Assembly (NCBI GenBank): GCA_020446815.1 | Contig: JAGRDY010000029.1 | Span: 1-64,000, forward strand | Reading direction: 5' to 3' | From: Paracoccaceae bacterium | GTDB taxonomy: Bacteria > Pseudomonadota > Alphaproteobacteria > Rhodobacterales > Rhodobacteraceae | DNA: 64,000 bases | Shown here: positions 36,571 through 44,726 of the stretch, one piece after another | Numbering within the stretch: the stretch's first letter is position 1 | Layout of the letters: every line of letters starts with the position of its first letter | Position numbers and translations under genes: made by a program | The notes under the pieces: generated by a model | What the model saw: only the letters and a program-made list of their open reading frames with translations | What the model was told of the DNA's origin: nothing | Database searches by the model: none

Positions 36571-37743
36571 ATGAGTTTCGACGACATCATCGACTTTCGC
36601 GGCCAGCATTCCCAGAAATGGGACGAGATGCACGAGCTGATGGGCGTTGCCCCCGAGGACGGGCTGGCGATGTGGGTCGCCGACATGGATTTCCGCCCGC
36701 CCGAAGGCATGATCGAGACGGTGAAGCAGGTGGCCGCCAACGGCGTCTTCACCTATTTCGGCGACAAGTCCGCCTATACGGATTCAATCTGCTGGTGGAT
36801 GCGTGAACGCCATGGCTGGGCGGTGGACCCGAAAGCGATCCTCACCACCCATGGCCTGGTCAACGCCGTCGCCATGGCGATCGAGGCGTTCACCGCACCG
36901 GGGCACGGGGTGGTGATCTTCACCCCCGTCTACCACGCCTTCGCACGGACGATCGCGGCCAATGACCGCGCCGTCGTCGAATGCCCCCTGGCCATCGCCG
37001 ACGGTGTCTATCAGATGGATTTCGACGCCTGGGACGCGCAGATGACCGGCAACGAGAAAATGGCCATCCTCTGTTCGCCGCACAATCCGGGGGGGCGGGT
37101 GTGGACGCGCGCGGAACTTCAGGGCATGGCCGATTTCGCCAGGCGTCACGACCTGATCCTGATTTCCGACGAGATTCACCATGATCTGGTCTTTCCGGGC
37201 CAGAAACACTTCGCCATGCCGACGGTGGACGCGGGCATCGCCGATCGGCTGATCACCATGACGGCCACGTCGAAAACCTTCAACGTCGCGGGAATGCATT
37301 GCGGCAATGTGATCATCGAGGACGCGGCGTTGCGCGCGGCCTTCGCCAAACGCCTGCGGCAACTGTCGATTTCGCCCAATTCCATGTCGATGCGCATGAC
37401 GCCGGCACTTTACACGCCGGAAGGCGCCGCCTGGGTCGACCGGCTGGTGGCTTATCTCGACGCCAACCACCGCCTTTTCGCCGAGGGGATCAACGCCACC
37501 GCGGGGCTGAGGATGATGCCGATGCAGGGCACCTATCTGGCCTGGGTCGATTTCGCCGGAACCGGCATGGCGCGCGAGGAATTCGCGGCCCGTGTCGCGA
37601 AAGACGCGCGCATCGCCGCCAGCCCCGGACCGGTCTTCGGGCTGGGGGGCGAAAACTGTCTGCGTTTCAACATCGCGCTGCCGCGGGTGCGCATCACCGA
37701 TGCTGTCGCGCGCATCCAGAGGGCTTTTGGCGATTTGCAGTGA
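36571..37743 (+). CDS. MalY/PatB family PLP-dependent C-S lyase (aminotransferase fold)
   Basis: The 390-residue protein is a fold-type I PLP enzyme. Seen: VADMDFRPPEGM, the substrate-binding region FTPVYHAF, ILCSPHNPGGRVW (the cofactor Asn/Pro block), LISDEIHHDLVFPG, and the PLP lysine at about residue 235 in TATSKTFNVAGMH. This matches MalY/PatB cystathionine beta-lyase-type proteins, which cleave C-S bonds of cystathionine or cysteine. GAGGAG lies just upstream of the ATG. It is divergent from def. The physiological substrate is not certain. Confidence 0.9.
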   Translation: MSFDDIIDFRGQHSQKWDEMHELMGVAPEDGLAMWVADMDFRPPEGMIETVKQVAANGVFTYFGDKSAYTDSICWWMRERHGWAVDPKAILTTHGLVNAVAMAIEAFTAPGHGVVIFTPVYHAFARTIAANDRAVVECPLAIADGVYQMDFDAWDAQMTGNEKMAILCSPHNPGGRVWTRAELQGMADFARRHDLILISDEIHHDLVFPGQKHFAMPTVDAGIADRLITMTATSKTFNVAGMHCGNVIIEDAALRAAFAKRLRQLSISPNSMSMRMTPALYTPEGAAWVDRLVAYLDANHRLFAEGINATAGLRMMPMQGTYLAWVDFAGTGMAREEFAARVAKDARIAASPGPVFGLGGENCLRFNIALPRVRITDAVARIQRAFGDLQ

Positions 37744-37758
37744 TTGCGATGCCCGGGC

Positions 37759-38109
37759 TCAGTTCCCGGGCAGGTAGCCCACCGGGGCGTCTTCGTCGCG
37801 CACATAATCGAGCGGCGCCTTGTCGAGCGCCATCGTCGAGCGTTTCATCGTGCAGATCAGTTCGCCGTTGCTGACCTCCGAAGTGATGATCAGGCACTGA
37901 TAGAGATGGCGCGGCCCGTCGAAGATGTCGACCAGCCCGCGCATGTGCAGAACCTGATCGGCATCGAGCGAAAACCCGCCCCCCCAGAAACGCAGGATTG
38001 GATAGACCTCGTCGCCGACCATGACGCGCAGTTTCGCGCGCCGCCGCAAATCGCGCTTGCGCGCTTCCTCCAGCCCCGCCAGCACTTCCTTTGGCAAGTA
38101 ATCAGACAT
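37759..38109 (-). CDS. Conserved hypothetical protein, 116 residues
   Basis: The product begins MSDYLPKEVLAGLEEARKRD and contains YPILRFWGGGFSLDADQVLHMRG and LYQCLIITSEVSNGELICTMKRST. There is no signal peptide or membrane segment, so it is likely cytoplasmic. The composition is normal for a real protein and GGGGAGG precedes the ATG at 38109. The sequence type resembles an uncharacterised Rhodobacteraceae family. It is convergent with the C-S lyase gene, and no function can be given. Confidence 0.75.
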   Translation of the reverse strand: MSDYLPKEVLAGLEEARKRDLRRRAKLRVMVGDEVYPILRFWGGGFSLDADQVLHMRGLVDIFDGPRHLYQCLIITSEVSNGELICTMKRSTMALDKAPLDYVRDEDAPVGYLPGN

Positions 38110-38473
38110 CGCAGCCTCCCCGGTTCGACCAGCATGAAGCCTTTGCCCCGAAAATCAAGCCAGCGTTTGATCCCGGCCCGGCTTTTTTTGCGCCATATCC
38201 ACGGCTTGGCGGCATCTGACGGCAAAAGCGCCGCCTGCGAAGGGCCGGCGTTGCGCGAAACGGCCGGCCAGGCCGTTGCCGGCGGGCAGGCTGTGGGTGC
38301 GGCTATTGTTCAACGTTTGGAAACAGTCCTGGCCGAGCGGCCGGATTGCCGGGGTTTCGGGTGGCCCGCGCGGTGCGGCCGGCAAAGCGCCCGCGCCGCG
38401 TTGCGGCGCAAGACACCGGTTGCCTGCGCCCGGCAGGCTGATAATCTCTGCCCGCCACCAACCGGAGAATGCG
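38110..38473. other. Non-coding stretch upstream of the MltB-type gene
   Basis: The 364 bases contain no credible gene. There is a T7 run at about 38184 after a GC-rich stretch (CCCGGCCCGGC), and a hairpin GCCTGC (38422-38427) with GCAGGC (38433-38438) about 35 bases before the MltB-like ATG. Several GGCCGG-type short palindromes make the region structured. I see no tRNA or riboswitch. Confidence 0.6.
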
Positions 38474-39640
38474 ATGCGCCCGATCATCCCTGCCCTCGCG
38501 CTTGCACTGGCCCCGCAATGCGGACTGGCCGCGTGCGGCGGCGATTTTTCCACATTCGTCGAGGGCCTGAAAAGCGAGGCCATCGCCAAGGGCCATGACC
38601 GCGCCGGGGTGGACCGGTTCTTTGCCAGCGTCCGGCAGGATCGGAAGGTTCTGAACGCCGACAGGGCACAAGGTTTTTTCAAGAAGAGCTTCATCGAGTT
38701 TTCACAGGCGGTGATCAGCCGCAACCGGATGCAGAACGGTCAGGCCAACGCCCGAAAATACGCCCCTGTCTTTCAGCGGGTGAAGGCCGATTATGGCGTT
38801 TCGGCGGGGGTGTTGCTGGCCTTCTGGGCGCTGGAGACGGATTATGGCGCGGTGCAGGGCGATTTCAACACGCTCGACGCCCTGACCACGCTGGCACATG
38901 ATTGCCGGCGCCCGGAACTGTTTCGCCCGCAGATTTTCGCGGCGCTGGAATTGTCCGAGCGCGGCAATTTCGATCCGGCGCGCACCACCGGCGCCTGGGC
39001 GGGCGAAATCGGCATGGTGCAGATGCTGCCCGACGACATTCTGCGCAATGGCGTCGATGGCGACGGCGACGGGCATGTGAGGATGAAGACCTCGGCGCCC
39101 GATGCGCTGCTGTCGGGCGGGCGGATGCTGCGCGGGCTGGGCTGGCGCGCGGGCGAGCCGTGGTTGCAGGAAATCACCGTTCCATCGGGGCTTGACTGGT
39201 CAAGGACAGGGCTGGACACGCCCTTGCCGGTCAAGGACTGGGAGGCGATGGGCGTCAGGGCGCGCAACGGCAGCCTGGCGCGCAATCTCAGCGGGGCGGT
39301 GCTGCTGCCGATGGGGCGCAAGGGGCCGGCCTTCATGGCCTATCCGAATTTCAACGTCTATTTCGAATGGAACAAGAGCTTTGTCTATGTCACCACCGCG
39401 GCCTATTTCGCGACGCGGCTGGAAGGCGCGCCGGTCTATGACCCCGGCAACCCCGATCCGGCGCTGTCGGACGGCGACATGAAAGCGCTGCAAAAAAAGC
39501 TGGCTGCGCGCGGCCATGACGTTGGCAGGATCGACGGGGTACTGGGCAAGCTGACGCGCGATGCCGTCCAGAAGGAGCAGTCGCGCCTTGGCCTGCCCGC
39601 CGATGCCTGGCCCACCAGGGAATTGCTGGCACGGTTGTGA
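38474..39640 (+). CDS. Lytic murein transglycosylase, MltB type, with peptidoglycan-binding domain
   Basis: The 388-residue protein is exported: an N-terminal hydrophobic stretch ends near GLAACGG, which also forms a lipobox (LAAC, Cys21). The catalytic domain (SLT_2/MltB) has FWALETDYGAVQG with the catalytic Glu at about 121, then WAGEIGMVQMLPDDIL. A C-terminal peptidoglycan-binding domain follows (about 325-388), including KLAARGHDVGRIDGVLGKLTRDAV. It cuts the glycan strands of peptidoglycan. CGGAG lies upstream of the ATG at 38474. Confidence 0.92.
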   Translation: MRPIIPALALALAPQCGLAACGGDFSTFVEGLKSEAIAKGHDRAGVDRFFASVRQDRKVLNADRAQGFFKKSFIEFSQAVISRNRMQNGQANARKYAPVFQRVKADYGVSAGVLLAFWALETDYGAVQGDFNTLDALTTLAHDCRRPELFRPQIFAALELSERGNFDPARTTGAWAGEIGMVQMLPDDILRNGVDGDGDGHVRMKTSAPDALLSGGRMLRGLGWRAGEPWLQEITVPSGLDWSRTGLDTPLPVKDWEAMGVRARNGSLARNLSGAVLLPMGRKGPAFMAYPNFNVYFEWNKSFVYVTTAAYFATRLEGAPVYDPGNPDPALSDGDMKALQKKLAARGHDVGRIDGVLGKLTRDAVQKEQSRLGLPADAWPTRELLARL

Positions 39641-39650
39641 GCCGCGCCTC

Positions 39651-39806
39651 GAGGTCGATGAGGGCGTGATGGGGCCGATGCCCGCGACCGGCATGGATTT
39701 CATGGTGATCGCATCGCACAAGCCGGGGCTGGCGGATCAATTCCCCGGTTCGACGGCCGCGCAAGTGGTCCGCATTGCCCCGTGCAGCGTTCCTGTGCTG
39801 CGCCGG
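39651..39806 (+). pseudogene. Remnant of a universal stress protein (C-terminal part only)
   Basis: In one frame the bases read MDFMVIASHKPGLADQFPGS and then TAAQVVRIAPCSVPVLRR. These fit the last third of UspA proteins (GADLIVIASHRPG, GSNAARVVRHAPCSVLVVR). The frame does not end at the usual place but continues to 39887 with unrelated residues, and no upstream Usp domain is present. It appears to be a decayed gene left after deletion. It follows the transglycosylase on the same strand. Confidence 0.65.
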
Positions 39807-39911
39807 GGGCCTGCCTTGCCGGCGCCGGGGCTGATCCGGCATTTTCGACAATTTGCCGCTGGAAAGCATGTTTCCAATTCAGTTTGACGCAAAACCGCGC
39901 TAGAGGGGCAT

Positions 39912-40829
39912 ATGCACCTTTACCTGCCCATCGCGGAAATTTCCGTCAACACCTTCCTGCTGTTTTCGGTGGGCGGTATCGTCGGCGTTCTGTCGGGCAT
40001 GTTCGGGGTAGGCGGCGGTTTCCTGATCACGCCGCTGCTGTTTCTGATCGGCATCCCGCCCGCGGTGGCGGTGGCGACTTCGGCCAATCAGATCGTTGCC
40101 TCGTCGGTTTCGGCGATCCTCACCCATATCCGCCGCAGGACCGTCGATTTCAGGATGGGCGGCGTCTTGCTGGCGGGCGGGCTGGCCGGTTCGGCGATGG
40201 GCCTGACATTGTTCAACTACCTGAAATCGCTCGGGCAGGTCGATCTGCTGGTCAAACTGTTTTATGTGATCTTTCTGGGAACCGTCGGCGCGCTGATGTT
40301 CGTGGAAAGCCTGCGCGCGATCATCAGGGCACGACAGAAGGACCGGCCGGTGATCAGGCGGCATACCCATGGCTGGGCGACCAACCTGCCGGTCAAGATG
40401 AAGTTCCGTGCCTCCGGGCTTTATATCTCGGTGATACCGCCGCTTGCCATCGGAGTCTTTGTCGGCATCCTGGGGGCGATCATGGGCGTCGGCGGCGGGT
40501 TCATCATGGTGCCGGCGATGATCTATCTTCTGCACATGCCCACCAAAGTCGTGGTCGGAACCTCGCTTTTCCAGATCATTTTCGTCTCGGCCTTCAACAC
40601 GCTCATGCATGCCGAGACCAATCACACCGTCGATTTCGTTCTGGCGGTCATATTGATCATCGGCGGGGTGATCGGCGCCCAGGTCGGCGCGGCGATCGGC
40701 CTGAAGATGAAAGCCGAACAGTTGCGCATTCTTCTGGCCATTCTGGTTCTCGCGGTCTGTTTCCAGCTGGCTCTCGGGCTGGCCATCATGCCGGCCGAAT
40801 TGTATTCGTTAAGCTGGGCCGCCGGATGA
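39912..40829 (+). CDS. TauE/SafE family sulfite/anion exporter (second copy)
   Basis: The 305-residue membrane protein has about eight helices and the two repeated family motifs: GGIVGVLSGMFGVGGGFLITPLL and FVGILGAIMGVGGGFIMVPAMIY, each an imperfect version of the GxGGGF(x)P block. A cytoplasmic basic loop separates the halves. The substrate is unknown; sulfite or organosulfur anion export is the family norm. It is not closely similar to the member at 17610-18368. It follows the decayed Usp sequence. Confidence 0.9.
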   Translation: MHLYLPIAEISVNTFLLFSVGGIVGVLSGMFGVGGGFLITPLLFLIGIPPAVAVATSANQIVASSVSAILTHIRRRTVDFRMGGVLLAGGLAGSAMGLTLFNYLKSLGQVDLLVKLFYVIFLGTVGALMFVESLRAIIRARQKDRPVIRRHTHGWATNLPVKMKFRASGLYISVIPPLAIGVFVGILGAIMGVGGGFIMVPAMIYLLHMPTKVVVGTSLFQIIFVSAFNTLMHAETNHTVDFVLAVILIIGGVIGAQVGAAIGLKMKAEQLRILLAILVLAVCFQLALGLAIMPAELYSLSWAAG

Positions 40830-40850
40830 ATGCCCTGCGCGCAACGCGCC

Positions 40851-40874
40851 GCCGACCGCATTGCCGACCGCATT
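40851..40874. repeat. Short tandem duplication of 12 bases
   Basis: GCCGACCGCATT occurs twice without a gap (40851-40862, 40863-40874), followed by GCCGCA as a partial third copy. It lies just after the second TauE gene. Confidence 0.85.
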
Positions 40875-40942
40875 GCCGCAGATCTCGACAAGGCCGCGAC
40901 CCGATGCGTAGGGCCCGGTCACAGGTCTGCCGCGGCCAGCCT

Positions 40943-41071
40943 TCAGCAACCGCCGAGCGCCAGGGCGATCGCGCCTGATTTGCAGGTCTTGGTCACTTCG
41001 GCCTGCCCCGATTCGATGCCGGCCAGGGCGAGAAGCAAGAACAGCGTGGCGATGGAGATGGTTTCGCGCAT
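40943..41071 (-). CDS. Putative small exported peptide, 42 residues
   Basis: A minus-strand frame from ATG 41071 to TGA 40943 reads MRETISIATLFLLLALAGIE and then SGQAEVTKTCKSGAIALALG, ending GC. It has a short charged start, a hydrophobic core and a possible signal-peptidase site (SGQA), with two cysteines in the mature part. GGGAAA precedes the ATG. Small secreted peptides of this form are common, but nothing in the sequence is family-specific, so it may be chance. It is downstream of smc on the same strand. Confidence 0.35.
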   Translation of the reverse strand: MRETISIATLFLLLALAGIESGQAEVTKTCKSGAIALALGGC

Positions 41072-41194
41072 GGCAATTTCCCGAATGTTTTGTTCACGCC
41101 CTGTTCTATGCGTTAACCATTAATGCGGCGTTACGGCAGCGCGGCCCCGGCGCCGCCCGTGATTTTCCTGCGGCGATGATCGCATCGCCCCGCC

Positions 41195-44100
41195 TCATGC
41201 AACCAGCGCCTCGGCCTTTTTCAGATCGACGCTGACAAGCTGGCTGACACCCTGTTCGGCCATCGTGACCCCATAGAGCCTGTCCATCCGCGCCATTGTC
41301 ACGGCATGGTGCGTGATGATCAGAAATCGCGTGTCGGTGCGCCGCGTCATCTCATCCAGAAGATCGCAAAAGCGGGTGACATTGGCGTCGTCGAGGGGCG
41401 CGTCGACCTCATCGAGCACACAGATCGGCGCCGGGTTGGCGAGAAACACCGCGAAGATCAGCGCCATCGCCGTCAGTGTCTGTTCGCCGCCTGACAAAAG
41501 GCTGAGCGTGGCAAGCTTCTTGCCCGGCGGCTGGCACATGATTTCCAACCCGGCTTCCAGCGGGTCGTCGCTTTCCACCAGCACCAGATTGGCCTCGCCA
41601 CCGCCAAACAGATGGGTAAAGAGCAGGCGGAAATTGGTGTTGACCTGCTCGAACGCGGTCAGGAGCCGTTCGCGGCCTTCCCGGTTGAGCCCGGCAATGC
41701 CGGCACGCAGCTTTCTGATCGCCTCTTCCAGATCGGTCTTTTCGCCGACCAGCGTGTCATGTTCGCCCTGAACCTCGCGCGCGTCTTCCTCGGCGCGCAG
41801 GTTCACCGCCCCAAGGGCTTCGCGCTGGCGTTTCAGCCGGTTGACCTCGGCGTCGAGCGTTTCGGCCGAGGGCATTTCATCGGGCTCGGCATCGAGGCTT
41901 TCCAGCAGCGCGCCGGGTTCGCTTTCGGTCACTTCGCGAATCCGTTCGGCGGCAAGGGCGACGGTTTCGCGGGCGGCATCGGCGCGGGCTTCGGCGCGGG
42001 CGCGTGCTTCGCGGGCTTCGGATGCGGCCCTTTCGGCGTCGCGCTCGGCCTCGGTCATCTGGCGCAGCGCCGTTTCGCCTTCGGCCAATCGGTCGGCGGC
42101 GGCCTTGCGGCGCGTTTCGGCGGCCTCGATCGCGTCGGAAAGTTCGGCCCGTTTGGCGGCGATCCCGGCCGGCGCGGCAGAGGCGGTCTTGAGCTCTGTC
42201 TCGCTCTGACTCTTGCGGTCGGCAAGTTCGGCCATGCGTTTTCCGGCGGTATCGAGACGAAGCTGCCAGCCGGATATTTCCTTGACGATTTCCTGGCGCC
42301 GTTTGGTGCGCGCCTCGCCTTCGCGGCGCAGCTCGTCATGCGCGGATCGCCTGGCCAGCATGGTCACACGCGCGGCTTCGACCGTCAGTTTCACATCCTC
42401 GACCCCGGCGCGCGCCGCGTCGAGATCGGGAAGTGCGTTTGCCGCCGTTTCCGCCTCGGCGAGGCGGGTGCGCGCGGCCGTCGCCTCTTGCTGGTGGCGC
42501 GTCAGGGCAAGCCGGGCGCTTTCCAGCTTGCCACCGGCGATGGAGCGGTCGGCCTCGGCCCGGGAAAGCGCGCGCGAGGCCTCGGCCATGCGCTGGTCGG
42601 CGGCGCGGCGGGCGGCGCGGGCGGCGCCATCGGCCTCGGTGGCTTCGGCAAGACGGCGGGTCAGGTGTTCATGGGCCCGGCGCGCCCCTTCGGCACGCGC
42701 CGACACCTCTTCCAGATCGCGCTTGAGTTCGACGAGACGGTTGAGTTGCTGCAACCGAAGGGCGGCAGCCGAGGGCGCATCTTCGGCAGCGGCGCGAAAC
42801 CCGTCCCAGCGCCACAGATCGCCCTCGATCGTGACCAGCCGCTGGCCGGGCTTGAGACGCGGTTGCAGGCGCGGGCCGTCGGATTTCGCCACCAGGCCGA
42901 TCTGGCCGATCCGGCGGGCGAGCACGGCGGGAACCTTGACGAAAGCGGTAAGGGCCTCGACCCCGTCGGGCAAGGTCTGCGGCGCGGCATAGCCGGGCAG
43001 CACCGCCCAGCCCGAACCGGCCTCCGCAGCGACTTCGGGCGCGCGCAGGTCATCGGCCAGCGCGGCGCCCAGCGCGGCCTCGTAGCCCTTGCTGACATCG
43101 ACCCGGTCGAGCACCTGCGTGCCGGCCGAGGCCTCGCGTTCGACGAGTTTGGCCAGCGCGGCGGCTTCGGCGCGCAGGGCGCCGGCCTCGCCTTCGGCGG
43201 CGGAACGGCTGGCGCGGGCATCGGCCTCACGCGACTGGGTTTCGCCGCGCGCATCGTCGGCGGCGACCAGCGCCGATTCGGCGGCGGCGGCGGCGTTTTG
43301 GGCGGCCTTCTGCGCCGCCTCGGCACTGGTGAAATCCTCGGCGGCCCTGGCCAGGGCGGCTTCGGCCTCGGCGGCGGCGCTGCGGGCCTTGGCGGCCTCG
43401 GCGTCGCTGCGTTCCAGTGTGGTGCGTGCCTCGGCGTGCAGCCTTTGGGCGGACTGGTGCCGGGCAGAGAGGCGGGCCACATCTTCGTTCAGCTCGGCCA
43501 GCGCAGAATCGCGGTCTTGCAGGACCGTTGCCGCGGATTGCGCCGCCTGCAACGCTTCGGCCAGGCGCGCCTCATGGCCTTCGCTTGCCTTGTCGATCTG
43601 GGACCTTTCCCATTCGAGCCGGCCAATGGTTTCACCCGCATCGCGATTGAGACCCGCCTCACGCTCCATATCGCGCGACAACTGGCCGATACGGGCCGTC
43701 AGGGTTTCGATTGCCTGAAGCGCGCGCGCCTCCTGATCGTTCAACGTATCGCGCTGAACGGCGAGGCGCTGCAACACCGCCGCGGCGATGGCCTCTTCCT
43801 CGCGCAGGGGGGGCACGGCGGCTTCCGCCTCCGCCCGCGCGCTGGCCGCAGCGCGCGCCGCGGTTTCGCTCTGGGCGGCGTGCCGGGTGCGTTCGGTCAG
43901 ATCGGCGGCGGTCAGGGCGCGGGCCTGATCGGCTTCGCGCCAGCGCCGGAAAAGCAACATGCCTTCGGCGCGGCGCAACTGTCCGCCGATGTCGCGGTAA
44001 CGCGCGGCCTGGCGGGCCTGCCGCGCCAGTGTCTGCAACTGTGCGGCCAGTTGTTCGATCACATCATCGACGCGCAGCAGGTTCTGTTCGGTGCCATTGA

Positions 44101-44650
44101 GCTTCAGTTCGGCCTCGTGGCGGCGCTGGTAAAGGCCGGAAATTCCGGCGGCCTCCTCGAGGATGCGGCGGCGGTTCCTGGGCCGCGCGTTGATCAGCTC
44201 CGAGATTTGCCCCTGCCGCACCAGAGCCGGCGAATGGCTGCCGGTCGAGGCATCGGCAAAAAGCATCTGCACGTCGCGGGCGCGCACGTCCCTGGTGTTC
44301 GCCTTGTAGGCGGAACCCGCATCGCGGGTGATGCGTCTTACAATTTCAAGATTGTCCTGATCATTGAAGCCCGAAGGCGCCAGACGTTCGGCATTGTCGA
44401 TGGTGATCGCCACCTCGGCGAAATTGCGCGCCGGCCGCGTGGCGGCGCCGGCAAAGATCACATCTTCCATCCCGTCGCCGCGCATCGCGGTGGGGCGGTT
44501 TTCGCCCATCACCCAGCGCAGCGCCTCCAGAAGGTTTGATTTGCCGCAGCCATTGGGCCCGACGACACCCGTCAAGCCTTCGTGGATCACCACATCAGTG
44601 GGGTCCACAAAGCTCTTGAAGCCATTGAGACGCAGACGGGTGAAACGCAA
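41195..44650 (-). CDS. smc: Chromosome segregation ATPase SMC
   Basis: SMC is the core of the condensin-like complex that compacts and separates chromosomes. The 1151-residue protein has the N-terminal Walker A GPNGCGKS at about 31-38, two long Ala/Glu/Arg-rich coiled coils around a hinge near the middle (about residues 520-640), the C-terminal signature LSGGEQTLTAMALIFAVF and the Walker B ICVLDEVDAPLDD. The family start is MRFTRLRLNGFKSF; here a TTG at 44650 fits best, although a TTG at 44686 is possible. Partners scpA and scpB are elsewhere. Confidence 0.95.
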   Translation of the reverse strand: MRFTRLRLNGFKSFVDPTDVVIHEGLTGVVGPNGCGKSNLLEALRWVMGENRPTAMRGDGMEDVIFAGAATRPARNFAEVAITIDNAERLAPSGFNDQDNLEIVRRITRDAGSAYKANTRDVRARDVQMLFADASTGSHSPALVRQGQISELINARPRNRRRILEEAAGISGLYQRRHEAELKLNGTEQNLLRVDDVIEQLAAQLQTLARQARQAARYRDIGGQLRRAEGMLLFRRWREADQARALTAADLTERTRHAAQSETAARAAASARAEAEAAVPPLREEEAIAAAVLQRLAVQRDTLNDQEARALQAIETLTARIGQLSRDMEREAGLNRDAGETIGRLEWERSQIDKASEGHEARLAEALQAAQSAATVLQDRDSALAELNEDVARLSARHQSAQRLHAEARTTLERSDAEAAKARSAAAEAEAALARAAEDFTSAEAAQKAAQNAAAAAESALVAADDARGETQSREADARASRSAAEGEAGALRAEAAALAKLVEREASAGTQVLDRVDVSKGYEAALGAALADDLRAPEVAAEAGSGWAVLPGYAAPQTLPDGVEALTAFVKVPAVLARRIGQIGLVAKSDGPRLQPRLKPGQRLVTIEGDLWRWDGFRAAAEDAPSAAALRLQQLNRLVELKRDLEEVSARAEGARRAHEHLTRRLAEATEADGAARAARRAADQRMAEASRALSRAEADRSIAGGKLESARLALTRHQQEATAARTRLAEAETAANALPDLDAARAGVEDVKLTVEAARVTMLARRSAHDELRREGEARTKRRQEIVKEISGWQLRLDTAGKRMAELADRKSQSETELKTASAAPAGIAAKRAELSDAIEAAETRRKAAADRLAEGETALRQMTEAERDAERAASEAREARARAEARADAARETVALAAERIREVTESEPGALLESLDAEPDEMPSAETLDAEVNRLKRQREALGAVNLRAEEDAREVQGEHDTLVGEKTDLEEAIRKLRAGIAGLNREGRERLLTAFEQVNTNFRLLFTHLFGGGEANLVLVESDDPLEAGLEIMCQPPGKKLATLSLLSGGEQTLTAMALIFAVFLANPAPICVLDEVDAPLDDANVTRFCDLLDEMTRRTDTRFLIITHHAVTMARMDRLYGVTMAEQGVSQLVSVDLKKAEALVA

Positions 44651-44726
44651 AAGCAAGACTCGCGGCGTGATTCCTCGGGTCAGCAATCTTTTGGCCGCAG
44701 GGCGCGTGAGTCAATCGAAAACCCCT

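Noticed and set aside
38110-38473. Possible tRNA or riboswitch in the 364-base gap
   Set aside because: No cloverleaf with a T-loop GGTTCAA-type motif and no recognisable riboswitch core was found; only short GC hairpins.
41612-44539. Long open frame on the plus strand opposite smc (about 975 codons)
   Set aside because: It is the antisense shadow of the GC-rich smc coiled-coil region. Its composition is a mirror of the codon bias of smc and no domain is visible.
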